DNA of 64,000 nucleotides from Rhodopseudomonas palustris (lineage in GTDB: Bacteria > Pseudomonadota > Alphaproteobacteria > Rhizobiales > Xanthobacteraceae): positions 313,164 through 377,163 of the forward strand of contig NZ_QKQS01000023.1 in NCBI RefSeq assembly GCF_003226555.1, in the 5' to 3' direction. A program made the translations under genes and the position numbers. The notes below the pieces were generated by a model that saw only the letters and a list, made by a program, of their open reading frames with translations, was not told the DNA's origin and ran no database searches. Every line of letters begins with the position of its first letter. The first letter of the stretch is position 1. Of this stretch, positions 19,992 to 28,961 are shown one piece after another.

Positions 19992-20489
19992 TTGCCGAAG
20001 CTCGATTTGTTCTCGTTCGTGCCGTTCCAGCTCAACCGGCTGGCCGCGGAAGTCAGCGCCGCGTTGTCGGAGGAGTATCAGCAGCGCTATGGGCTGGACA
20101 TTCCCGGCTGGCGCATTCTCGCCACGCTCGGCTTCCGCAACGACGCCTGCACGGCGCAGTTCATTGCGCAGTGCACACGCACGCACAAGTCGACCATCAG
20201 CCGTGCGGTCACCGGCCTGCTCGAGCGTGAACTGATCGAACGGGTCGAGAACGAGGACGATCGCCGCGAGCTTCGGCTGCGTCTGACCAAGAAGGGCCGC
20301 GCGCTGTATCACGAGCTGGTGCCGCGGCTGATGCGCAAGGAGCAGGAGATCCTGTCCTGCCTGACGGAGCGGGAGCGCGAACGGCTGTCCGCCGCCCTCG
20401 GCAAGATCGAGCGGCATCTGAACCTGATCCAGGCCAGCCACGACCATTCCGAGACGGCGCCCGCAAAAGTGCCGGCTGCAGTCGGCTAG
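19992..20489 (+). CDS. MarR-family transcriptional regulator of the homogentisate operon
   Basis: A 165-residue winged-helix regulator. The recognition helix region is THKSTISRAVTGLLERELI (residues 65-84) and the wing is ENEDDRRELRLRLTKKG (residues 86-102), the standard MarR DRR-wing pattern. Dimerisation helices are at the ends. The TTG start follows GGGAGA. Divergent placement and the palindrome at 19925-19946 suggest it represses both itself and the monooxygenase-DUF2783-MBL-hmgA-maiA-fahA operon, with release by an aromatic acid. The inducer is unknown. Confidence 0.88.
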   Translation: MPKLDLFSFVPFQLNRLAAEVSAALSEEYQQRYGLDIPGWRILATLGFRNDACTAQFIAQCTRTHKSTISRAVTGLLERELIERVENEDDRRELRLRLTKKGRALYHELVPRLMRKEQEILSCLTERERERLSAALGKIERHLNLIQASHDHSETAPAKVPAAVG

Positions 20490-20658
20490 CCGATCTCTGG
20501 TCTTCGCGTCGCGATCCGGAAATACGAGGCTGCTAGACGACCCGAGCCGCCACCGGTGGTGATTGACAGGCGCGACGACGGCGGGGTGAGATGGGGAGCA
20601 TAAAGTCTGAGTTGATCGGCCCGGCCCGTGGGCCCTACCTCTGCAGGTCCGGCTCCAC

Positions 20659-22095
20659 ATGAAGATTCATCTCGGCTTGGTCGTGCTTGTACTCGCCGCG
20701 ATCATCGCGGCGCCTCGGTCATTCGCCGCGGATGGCTCGACGCCGCGGGTCGCACTGGTGATCGGCAACAGCAAATATCCGGATGCCGACAAACCGCTGA
20801 GTCAGGCGGTCGGCGATGCCCGCGAGCTCGCCGACGAGCTGAGGCGCGCCGGCTTCGACGTCGAACTCGGCGAGGACCTCAGCGGCGATGCGATGCGTCG
20901 GGCCTTCGACCGGCTGTATCAGAGGACCAAACCCGGCGCAGCCGCGCTGGTGTTCTTTAGCGGCTTCGGGATCCAATCGAGCCGGCAGAGCTATCTGATC
21001 CCGGTCGATGCGCAGATCTGGACCGAGCCCGACGTCCGGCGCGGCGGCATTGCGCTCGAGACCGTCCTCAATGAGCTGAACGGCCGCGGCGCATCGATCA
21101 AAATTGCACTGATCGACGCGTCGCGCCGCAATCCGTTCGAGCGACGCTTCCGCAGCTTCTCCGCAGGTCTCGCGCCGGTGATCGCGCCAAGCGGATCGCT
21201 GGTGATGTACGCCGCCGCACTCAGCGCCGTCGTCCCAGACAATGAGAGCGCACGCAGCCCGTTCGTCAGCGCGCTACGCGAGGAACTCCTGGCGCCCGGA
21301 CGGTCGGCCGAGGAGGGATTCAATCGCACCCGCACCGCCGTCACCCGCGCCTCGCACGGCGAACAGGTGCCATGGATCTCGTCGTCGTTGGCCGAAGACT
21401 TCGTTTTCGTTGCCGGCGCCAAGACGGCGGACAAACCAGCGGCCGTGGTCGAGCCTGCAAAGCCGCCCGCCACCGCCACTCCGGCCGAGACCGCAAAGCC
21501 GGCGCCGACACCGACGACCCCCGAGGTCAAGCCACCACAGGCTGCGGCAGCAAAGCCAACGGGGGGGCACGACGACGACAAACTGGTGCTGGCGCTCGCC
21601 AGCGACCCGACCGTGAAATCGCTGACCGCGCGGATTGCGGAGAAGCCATCGGACGGCAATGCGTATTACCGGCGCGGTCAGGTCTATGCCAGCAAGGGCG
21701 CATATCGGACCGCGATTAAGGATTTCGACGAAGCGATCCGGCTCAACCCCAAGGACGTCGAGGCCTACAACAACCGCTGCTGGGTCCGCACCGTGATCGG
21801 CGAATTGGAGCCCGCGCTGATCGACTGCAACCAGGCGCTGCAGCTCCGGCCGAATTTCGTCGATGCGCTCGACAGCCGCGGGCTGTTGCATCTGAAGAGC
21901 GGCCGCGACAAGGCCGCGATCGCCGATTTCGACGCGGCGCTCAAGCTCAATCCGCGGCTGACCTCGTCGCTGTACGGCCGCGGACTGGCGCGCAAACGGA
22001 TCGGGCTCACCTCCGAGGGGGACATCGACCTGACGACCGCCAAAAAGCTCGATCCGAACATCGGCCAGGAATTCGCCGGCTACGGCGTGCAATAG
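20659..22095 (+). CDS. Caspase-fold protein with both catalytic residues lost, C-terminal TPRs, exported
   Basis: 478 residues. A signal peptide (about 1-23, cleaving after RSFAA) is followed by a peptidase C14 caspase domain (about 28-255) that starts with RVALVIGNSKYP. The catalytic His motif, normally SGHG, reads SGFG (Phe103), and the Cys motif, normally DAC, reads DAS (Ser155, in LIDASRRNPF). It is therefore very likely proteolytically dead. A Pro/Ala-rich linker (about 265-315) leads to three TPR-like repeats (about 340-470), the first being NAYYRRGQVYASKGAYRTAI. It probably acts as a periplasmic scaffold or binding protein. The OmpA-like gene follows 109 bp later on the same strand. 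Confidence 0.87.
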   Translation: MKIHLGLVVLVLAAIIAAPRSFAADGSTPRVALVIGNSKYPDADKPLSQAVGDARELADELRRAGFDVELGEDLSGDAMRRAFDRLYQRTKPGAAALVFFSGFGIQSSRQSYLIPVDAQIWTEPDVRRGGIALETVLNELNGRGASIKIALIDASRRNPFERRFRSFSAGLAPVIAPSGSLVMYAAALSAVVPDNESARSPFVSALREELLAPGRSAEEGFNRTRTAVTRASHGEQVPWISSSLAEDFVFVAGAKTADKPAAVVEPAKPPATATPAETAKPAPTPTTPEVKPPQAAAAKPTGGHDDDKLVLALASDPTVKSLTARIAEKPSDGNAYYRRGQVYASKGAYRTAIKDFDEAIRLNPKDVEAYNNRCWVRTVIGELEPALIDCNQALQLRPNFVDALDSRGLLHLKSGRDKAAIADFDAALKLNPRLTSSLYGRGLARKRIGLTSEGDIDLTTAKKLDPNIGQEFAGYGVQ

Positions 22096-22204
22096 CCGCA
22101 GCAATGCGTTGAACCTGTCGGCGCGATGGCGCGACGATCAGAACGACGAGGCGGTGCCTCTCCATGGCCAGCGAGGCGATCGCCCAACCGCAGGAGACCA
22201 AACG

Positions 22205-22855
22205 ATGCTCTGGATGTCAGCAGATCGACGCCGCCGCCCACTTGGTGCGATCGTCCTGGGACTGGGCGCGATGCTCCCGCTCAGCGTCGCCGTGGCCGGC
22301 GAGGTCACATCGGACCAGATCGTGCGAGCGCTGAGCCCGAACAAGCCGCTGACCCGCAGCCTATCGGCCGCACAGCCGGTCGCCGCAACCGCAGACCCGT
22401 CCCAGATCAAGTTCGTCGACGGCCTGCGCAACCGGCCGACGCGATCGCTGTCGTCCGCCGAACGGACCCAGATTGCCGAGATCACCAAGGACAAGCCGAA
22501 CATCGATCTCGAAATCACCTTCGAGTACAACTCCGCCAATATCAGCCGTCAGGCGGCGCCAGCGGTCGAAGCGCTCGGCAAGGCGCTGTCCAGCCCCGAC
22601 CTCAAAGGTGCGACTTTCGTGGTCGCCGGCCATACCGACAGCGTCGGTGGCGAGGGCTTCAATCAGGAACTATCGGAACGCCGCGCCGATACCATCAAGC
22701 GGGTGCTGGTCGAGAAGTACGGTATTGCGGGTGCCGACCTCGTCACCGTCGGTTATGGCGAGAGCCGGCTGAAAGACCCGGCGCATCCCGATAGCGGCGT
22801 CAATCGCAGGGTCCAGGTGGTCAACATGTTGGACCAGAGCGCCTCTGCCAAATGA
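22205..22855 (+). CDS. OmpA-like peptidoglycan-binding envelope protein
   Basis: 216 residues. An N-terminal signal sequence (to about residue 30, ending SVAVAG) precedes an unstructured part and a C-terminal OmpA domain (about 90-215) with the peptidoglycan-binding pattern AGHTDSVGGEGFNQELSERR and VGYGESRL...NRRVQV. It lacks the eight-strand barrel of classical OmpA, so it is a soluble or tethered periplasmic wall-binding protein. ATG 22205 is preferred because caggaga precedes it; a longer frame from 22109 lacks a signal peptide at its start. With the upstream caspase-fold/TPR protein and downstream RND genes it makes an envelope cluster. Confidence 0.85.
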   Translation: MLWMSADRRRRPLGAIVLGLGAMLPLSVAVAGEVTSDQIVRALSPNKPLTRSLSAAQPVAATADPSQIKFVDGLRNRPTRSLSSAERTQIAEITKDKPNIDLEITFEYNSANISRQAAPAVEALGKALSSPDLKGATFVVAGHTDSVGGEGFNQELSERRADTIKRVLVEKYGIAGADLVTVGYGESRLKDPAHPDSGVNRRVQVVNMLDQSASAK

Positions 22856-22887
22856 TCGGCGTTCCAACCGATACCGGCCACGCTTCG

Positions 22888-22924
22888 AGGCGTTCCGCTC
22901 CGCGGGACGCCTTCGCTGTTTTGT
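22888..22924 (+). terminator. Probable terminator after the OmpA-like gene
   Basis: The stem aggcgttcc/gggacgcct (one mismatch) is followed, after a few bases, by tgttttgt. It starts 33 bp after the stop codon and separates the OmpA-like gene from the RND operon. Confidence 0.6.
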
Positions 22925-23014
22925 CACTATTGAGCGGTGTATAGAGGCCCCGGCGCGCGCGAGGGCGAGACCCGGGGTGACGTCAGGCCTTTCGACAGTT
23001 CGGCGAGTACAAAG

Positions 23015-23902
23015 ATGATCGATGCGTGGACCCGCCCGAACCTGTTGCCGGCACGCGCTGCGATCGCGGCCGGCCTGCTTTGCGCCATGGTCACGATGGT
23101 CCGCGCGGATCAGCCCGCGACCAATGCAGGCGTGCAGGTCGTCGTTGCCAAAGCCACCAACGCCTGCTTCTCCGACAAGGTTCGAGTCACCGGCTTCGTG
23201 GTGCCGCGCAAGGAGGCGGTGGTGATCGCCGACGGCGAGGGCCGCGTCACCGACGTTCTGGTGCACGAGGGCGACATCGTCACCGACAATCAGGACCTGG
23301 TTCGCCTCACCGGGGCCGGCGGTAGCAGGACGCTGAAAGCGCCGGCGGCCGGCCTGATCACCGAGGTGCGGACCATCGCCGGCGCACCGGCTTCGCCGCA
23401 CGCCGGCCCCATGCTGCGGATCGCGGTCGGCAACGAACTCGAAGTGGAAGCCGAAGTGCCGAGCATTCACGCCCTCAAGGTCCGCCCCGGCGCCACTGCG
23501 CGGATCAGCCGCGACGAAAGCGCCGAATTCACCGGCACGGTGCGGCTCGGCGCGCCGCAGATCGACCGCAAGACCCAATTCGGCCAGGTGCGGATCGCGC
23601 TGGCGGCGTCGCCCGCATTGAAGGTCGGGATGTTCGTCCGTGTCACCATCGATGCGCGGCGGAGCTGCGGCGTCGCGATTCCGCGCTCGGCGATCGACCA
23701 TTCCACCGTGCAGGTGGTGAAAGACAACGTCGTCGAGACCCGCTCGGTCAAAGTCGGGCTGACTTCAGACAGCGCGATCGAGATCGTCGACGGCGTGCGC
23801 GAAGGCGAGATCGTGGTGGCGGACGCCGGCACTTCGCTGCACGACGGCGACCGCATCAAGCCGATTTTCACCACCGATTCCGAGCGATCGAAAGCGCGCT
23901 GA
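23015..23902 (+). CDS. Short RND periplasmic adaptor (membrane fusion protein) 1, no alpha-hairpin
   Basis: A 295-residue periplasmic adaptor with an N-terminal signal/anchor segment. Lipoyl half-motifs are directly joined: VLVHEGDIVTDNQDLVRL is followed within about ten residues by LKAPAAGLITEV, so the long coiled-coil hairpin that normally sits between them and docks on TolC is absent. Beta-barrel and membrane-proximal domains follow. Two cysteines (ACF near the N terminus, RRSCGVAIP near residue 223) are also present in the paralogue at 28962 and may form a disulfide. The stop overlaps the pump start (TGATG). ATG 23015 gives exactly the same length as the paralogue; its ribosome binding site is weak. 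Confidence 0.85.
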   Translation: MIDAWTRPNLLPARAAIAAGLLCAMVTMVRADQPATNAGVQVVVAKATNACFSDKVRVTGFVVPRKEAVVIADGEGRVTDVLVHEGDIVTDNQDLVRLTGAGGSRTLKAPAAGLITEVRTIAGAPASPHAGPMLRIAVGNELEVEAEVPSIHALKVRPGATARISRDESAEFTGTVRLGAPQIDRKTQFGQVRIALAASPALKVGMFVRVTIDARRSCGVAIPRSAIDHSTVQVVKDNVVETRSVKVGLTSDSAIEIVDGVREGEIVVADAGTSLHDGDRIKPIFTTDSERSKAR

Positions 23903-26900
23903 TGGGCCTCAACGTTTCCTCCTGGTCGATCCGGCACCCGCTGCCCTCGATCGTATTCTCGATCATCCTGCTGGCGCTGGGCTGGATCAGCTTCACTAAG
24001 CTGGCGGTGACGCGGCTGCCGAGCGCCGACATTCCGGTGATCTCGGTCGCGGTGTCGCAGTTCGGCGCCGCGCCGGCCGAGCTGGAAGCGCAGGTCACCA
24101 AGACCATCGAGGACGGCGTTTCCGGCGTCGAAGGCGTTCGCCACATCGCTTCCTCGATCACCGACGGCTTGTCGGTGACGACGATCCAGTTCGCGCTGGA
24201 GACCAACACCGAGCGCGCGCTCAACGACGTCAAGGACGCGGTGACGCGGGTCCGCGCCAACCTGCCGCAGAACATCAACGAGCCGCTGATCCAGCGCGTC
24301 GACGTGATCGGCCTGCCGATCGTCACCTACGCAGCGATTTCGCCCGGCAAGACGCCGGAACAGCTCTCCTGGTTCGTCGACGACGTCGTCAAGCGCGCGC
24401 TGCAGGGCGTGCGCGGCGTCGCCCAGGTCGAGCGCATCGGCGGCGTCGAACGCGAGATCCTGGTATCGCTCGATCCCGACCGGCTGCGCGCCGCGGGACT
24501 GACCGCGCTCGACGTGTCGCGGCGGCTGCGTGGCACGAATGTCGATCTGGCCGGCGGCCGCGCCGAGATCGGCAACAACGATCAGGCGATCCGCACCCTG
24601 GCTGGCGCCCGGACGCTGAACGACCTCGCCGGCACCATGATCAGCCTGAACGCCGGTGGCGAGGTGCGGCTCGACGATCTTGGCACCGTGACCGACACCA
24701 TCGCGGCGCGCCGCACCTTCGCGCGCTTCAATGGCGAGCCGGTGGTGGCGCTCGGCATCAAGCGCTCCAAGGGCGCCAGCGACGTCGTGGTCGCCGAAGC
24801 GGTGCAGAAGCGGATCGATGCGCTGGCCGCGCAATATCCCGACGTCGAGCTGAAGCTGATCGATACCTCGGTCGACTACACCAAAGGCAATTACGAGGCG
24901 GCGATCTCGACGCTGTTCGAGGGCGCGATCCTCGCCGTCATCGTCGTGTTCCTGTTCCTGCGCGATTTCCGCGCCACCGTGATCGCGGCGATCTCGCTGC
25001 CGCTGTCGATCTTCCCGGCGTTCTGGGCAATGGACATGCTGGGGTTCTCGCTGAACCTCGTCAGCTTCCTCGCCATTACGCTGTCGACCGGCATCCTGGT
25101 CGACGACGCCATCGTCGAGATCGAGAACATCGTCCGCCACATGCGGATGGGCAAATCGCCGTATCAGGCGGCGATCGAGGCCGCCGACGAGATCGGCCTC
25201 GCAGTGATCGCGATCTCGCTGACCATCATCGCGATCTTTGCGCCGGCGAGCTTCATGTCGGGCATCGCCGGGCAATTCTTCAAGCAGTTCGGCATCACCG
25301 TCTCGGTGCAGGTGTTCTTCTCGTTGCTGGCGGCGCGGTTCGTCACGCCGGTGCTGGCGGCGTATTTCCTCAAAGACCATCCGCACGTCGAGAAGCCGCC
25401 GGGCCGCGTGCTGCGGGCCTATACCCGGATCGTCACCTGGTCGGTGCATCACTATTACATCACGGTGCTGATCGGGCTCGGCATCTTCGCCGCATCGATC
25501 TGGAGCATCGTGCTGCTGCCGCAAGGCTTCCTGCCGGCGCAGGACACTGCCCGCTCGGTGCTGGCGATGCAGCTGCCGCCCGGCACTCCGATCGGGACGA
25601 CCGAAAAGACCACCGAGGCGATCGTCAAGCTGCTGCGCGAGCGGCCTGAGGTCCGAAGCGTGTTCGTCGATGGCGGCCGGGTGCCGCCCGGCATCCAGGA
25701 AGTCCGCCGCGCCTCGCTGATCATCAACTACACGCCCAAGCACGACCGCTCGATCACCCAGCGCGATCTCGAGCACGAGATCAGCAAGCAGCTCGACCAG
25801 GTGCCGGACATCCGCTACTGGTTCCTCGACGAGAACGGGCTGCGCGCGATCTCGCTGGTGGTAACCGGCGACGACAGCGCCGTGGTCGACAACGTCGCCC
25901 AGGAACTCGCCTCGCAGATGAAGCGGATTCCGCTGATTTCCAACGTGATTTCGGAAACCGCACTGGATCGGCCGGAGCTACGGATCCGCCCACGCGCCGA
26001 TCTCGCCGCCCGGCTCGGGGTTTCGACCGAGAGCCTGTCCGAGACCATCCGGGTCGCGACCATCGGCGACGTCGGTCCGGCGCTCGCCAAGTTCGATGCC
26101 GGCGACCGGCTGGTGCCGATCCGGGTGCAGCTCGAGGATTCGGCGCGCGGCGAACTCGCCACGCTCGAACAGCTTCAGGTACCGGTCTATGGCGGCCACG
26201 GCGCGGTGCCGCTGTCGGTCGTCGCCGACGTCGGCTTCGACCAGGGCCCGACCAGCATCAATCGCTACGACCGGCTGCGCCACGCCACCGTCGCGGCCGA
26301 TCTGGTCGGCAATGCCGCGCTCGGCGACGCCACCAAGCAGATCAACGAATTGCCGGTGATGAAGTCGCTGCCGAAGGGCGTCAAGGTCAGCCCGTCCGGC
26401 GATGCGGAAAACCTCGCCGAACTGTCGGACGGCTTCGCCACCGCGATCAGCGGCGGCCTGATGATGGTGTATGCGGTGCTGGTGCTGCTGTTCGGCACCT
26501 TCCTGCAGCCGATCACCATCCTGTTCTCACTGCCGCTGTCGATCGGCGGTGCGATCGGCGCGCTGCTGCTGACCGGCAAGCAGCTCACCACGCCGGTGTG
26601 GATCGGCATCTTGATGCTGATGGGCATCGTCACCAAGAACGCCATCATGCTGATCGAATTTGCCATGGAGGCGATCCGCGAGGGCAAGAGCCGTGACGCC
26701 GCGATCATCGACGCCGGCCAGAAGCGCGCCCGCCCGATCGTGATGACCACGATCGCGATGGTGGCCGGCATGACGCCGAGTGCGCTGGCGTTCGGCGCCG
26801 GCGGCGAATTCCGTTCGCCGATGGCGCTGGCGGTGATCGGCGGCCTGATCTTCTCCACGGTGCTGTCGCTGATCTTCGTGCCCGCTGTGTTCATGATGAT

Positions 26901-27006
26901 GGACGACGTCGGCCGCGGCTTCTGGGCGGTCGGCAGGCGGCTGCTCAGTGGCAGCGCGCGGGACGCGGCCGAGACTGCACCGCCCGCCAAAAAGTCGTCG
27001 CTCTGA
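23902..27006 (+). CDS. RND-family efflux pump (HAE1/AcrB-type inner-membrane transporter)
   Basis: A 1034-residue proton-driven pump with 12 predicted transmembrane helices and two large periplasmic loops. The N terminus (WSIRHPLPSIVFSIILLALG) and the proton-relay motif in TM4, GILVDDAIVEIENI with the paired Asp residues, are typical of AcrB/MexB relatives, as is GIVTKNAIMLIEFAMEA in TM10. The gene is translationally coupled to adaptor 1. No outer-membrane channel gene lies nearby, so it would have to borrow one, or work without one. Substrates are unknown; HAE1 proteins usually export hydrophobic or amphiphilic compounds. Confidence 0.93.
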   Translation: MGLNVSSWSIRHPLPSIVFSIILLALGWISFTKLAVTRLPSADIPVISVAVSQFGAAPAELEAQVTKTIEDGVSGVEGVRHIASSITDGLSVTTIQFALETNTERALNDVKDAVTRVRANLPQNINEPLIQRVDVIGLPIVTYAAISPGKTPEQLSWFVDDVVKRALQGVRGVAQVERIGGVEREILVSLDPDRLRAAGLTALDVSRRLRGTNVDLAGGRAEIGNNDQAIRTLAGARTLNDLAGTMISLNAGGEVRLDDLGTVTDTIAARRTFARFNGEPVVALGIKRSKGASDVVVAEAVQKRIDALAAQYPDVELKLIDTSVDYTKGNYEAAISTLFEGAILAVIVVFLFLRDFRATVIAAISLPLSIFPAFWAMDMLGFSLNLVSFLAITLSTGILVDDAIVEIENIVRHMRMGKSPYQAAIEAADEIGLAVIAISLTIIAIFAPASFMSGIAGQFFKQFGITVSVQVFFSLLAARFVTPVLAAYFLKDHPHVEKPPGRVLRAYTRIVTWSVHHYYITVLIGLGIFAASIWSIVLLPQGFLPAQDTARSVLAMQLPPGTPIGTTEKTTEAIVKLLRERPEVRSVFVDGGRVPPGIQEVRRASLIINYTPKHDRSITQRDLEHEISKQLDQVPDIRYWFLDENGLRAISLVVTGDDSAVVDNVAQELASQMKRIPLISNVISETALDRPELRIRPRADLAARLGVSTESLSETIRVATIGDVGPALAKFDAGDRLVPIRVQLEDSARGELATLEQLQVPVYGGHGAVPLSVVADVGFDQGPTSINRYDRLRHATVAADLVGNAALGDATKQINELPVMKSLPKGVKVSPSGDAENLAELSDGFATAISGGLMMVYAVLVLLFGTFLQPITILFSLPLSIGGAIGALLLTGKQLTTPVWIGILMLMGIVTKNAIMLIEFAMEAIREGKSRDAAIIDAGQKRARPIVMTTIAMVAGMTPSALAFGAGGEFRSPMALAVIGGLIFSTVLSLIFVPAVFMMMDDVGRGFWAVGRRLLSGSARDAAETAPPAKKSSL

Positions 27007-27062
27007 GGCGGTTAGGTCGGCACAGAGACGGGGCCAAGACAGCCGATGCGCAAGGAGCCGAG

Positions 27063-28880
27063 ATGAAGCCGATCAGGATCGCTGGCGCCGTCGTCGCCCT
27101 GCTCCTCGTCGCGGCCACGTTGCTGATCGCGATCGGGATTCCGGCCGGCGCACTGACCGGCGCAATCCAAAGCCGGATCGAGCGCGACACCGGATATCGG
27201 GTGACGATCGGCGGGGCCGGCACCGTCCGGCTGTTTCCGGCCGCCACGCTCACCCTGCACGATGTCACGGCGGAATTGCCGGGAGGCCGCCCCCATGATC
27301 CCCGGCTGAAGATCGCAACCGTCCGCGCCGAACTGCCGCTGACCAGCCTGATGTCGGGAACCCCGCGGATCACCGAGCTGACGCTGATCAGCCCCGAACT
27401 GTCGTTGCCACTGCTCCGCCGGCGTGACGAGGCTGCGGCCGCACCTGCCCCCGCGCGTCAAGACGGCGCGAAGCTCGCCGAGATCGAGCGCATCGTGATC
27501 CAAGACGGCGCGGTCGTGATGACCAGCGCCACCGATCGGATCGAACGACGGATCGCCGGCATCCAGGCCGATGTGGAGCGCGACGATGCCCAAGGCCCGG
27601 TCACCGCCAGCGGTTCGGCCACGCTCGGCCGCTCGCCGGTGTCGTTCGAACTGACCGCCAAGCCGCCGTCCGACGACCAGCAGCCGATGCTGGTCGACCT
27701 CACGCTGGACGCGCCGGGCCTGCTGACGTCGCGGCTGAACGCCAAGGCGGAAACGCGGCTGCGCGGCACCACGCTGGCGATCAACGGCGTCAGCGGCAAG
27801 CTCGGCGATGCGCCGTTCAACGGCTGGGCTTCAGTGGACGTCGCCGGCAAGCCGCTGGTCAAGCTCGACCTCGACTTTCAACGACTCGATCTCGTCGCCA
27901 TCACTCGCTCGGCGCCGCCGGGCGCGCCATGGAGCGAGACACCACTCGATCTCGTCGGCCTCAATTATGTCGACGCCGAGGTCCGGCTGTCGGCGACTGA
28001 ACTGAACATCGGCCCGGCGCGGATCGCGCCGGCGTCCGCCGACGCCAAGCTGGCCGGCGGCGTGCTGTCGGTGCAAGCGAGCCGTCTCGGTGCCTATGGC
28101 GGGCAAGCGTCCGGCACGCTGGTGATCGACGCGTCGGGCGCGACACCCGCGTTCGATCTGCGATGCGACATCGACGGCGTTCACGCCCTGCCGCTGCTCG
28201 ACGGCCTGGCCGATTTCGATCGGGTCGACGGCAAGATGCAGGCGAAGCTGGCGCTCCGTAGCAGCGGCGGCAGCCCGCGCGCCATCGCCGCGAACCTCAA
28301 TGGCAGCGCCGATCTCGGCATCCGCGACGGTGCGATCCGAGGGCTCGATGTCGCGCGGATGATCCGCAATCTGACCGCCCATACCCAGAACGGCTGGCAG
28401 CTCGCCCCGACCGACGTCACCGATCTCAGCGCCTTCGCCGCATCGTTCAGGATCACGCAAGGCCAGGCGGAGACCTCCGACCTCAGGCTCGCCGGGCCGC
28501 TGGTCCGAATGACCGGCGCCGGCACTATCAACCTGCCGGCCAAGACGCTGGCGCTGAAGGTCGAGCCAAAGCTGGTGCCGACCACAGAAGGCCAGAGCGC
28601 ATTGGAGCGCGGCATCGGCACGCCGAGCGCGGAGCCGATCGGGCTCGGCATTCCGGTTCGGATCGAAGGCCCGTGGATCGCACCGCGGATTTTCCCCAAC
28701 ATCGCCGGCGTGCTCGACAATCCGGACGCCGCGTATCAGCGGCTGCGCCAGATCGGCAACGGTCTGTTCGGCCTGCTCGGGAGCGGCCGCACCGACAATG
28801 CCCCGGGCGGCGCGGACCACCCCGGTGACGACGGCGGCGCCGCGGTGAACACGATCATCAAACAATTGTTCGGACGGTGA
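27063..28880 (+). CDS. AsmA-family envelope protein
   Basis: 605 residues with one N-terminal membrane helix (about 5-27) and a large periplasmic part. The N-terminal AsmA signature appears as GYRVTIGGAGTVRLFPAATLTLHDV, and a C-terminal AsmA/DUF3971-like repetitive beta segment runs from about 400 on (DVARMIRNLTAH then LRLAGPLVRMTGAGTINL). AsmA-like proteins are linked to lipid transport and outer-membrane assembly. Placement between the RND pump (57-bp gap) and a second adaptor suggests one operon acting on a lipophilic envelope substrate; that functional link is inference. Confidence 0.87.
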   Translation: MKPIRIAGAVVALLLVAATLLIAIGIPAGALTGAIQSRIERDTGYRVTIGGAGTVRLFPAATLTLHDVTAELPGGRPHDPRLKIATVRAELPLTSLMSGTPRITELTLISPELSLPLLRRRDEAAAAPAPARQDGAKLAEIERIVIQDGAVVMTSATDRIERRIAGIQADVERDDAQGPVTASGSATLGRSPVSFELTAKPPSDDQQPMLVDLTLDAPGLLTSRLNAKAETRLRGTTLAINGVSGKLGDAPFNGWASVDVAGKPLVKLDLDFQRLDLVAITRSAPPGAPWSETPLDLVGLNYVDAEVRLSATELNIGPARIAPASADAKLAGGVLSVQASRLGAYGGQASGTLVIDASGATPAFDLRCDIDGVHALPLLDGLADFDRVDGKMQAKLALRSSGGSPRAIAANLNGSADLGIRDGAIRGLDVARMIRNLTAHTQNGWQLAPTDVTDLSAFAASFRITQGQAETSDLRLAGPLVRMTGAGTINLPAKTLALKVEPKLVPTTEGQSALERGIGTPSAEPIGLGIPVRIEGPWIAPRIFPNIAGVLDNPDAAYQRLRQIGNGLFGLLGSGRTDNAPGGADHPGDDGGAAVNTIIKQLFGR

Positions 28881-28961
28881 CGCCCGATGCCGCCAATCGA
28901 GCCGACGCAGCCCGCCGGGCCACGACATGAGGCCCCGGTGCCATCGAGACGAGGAACGAGG

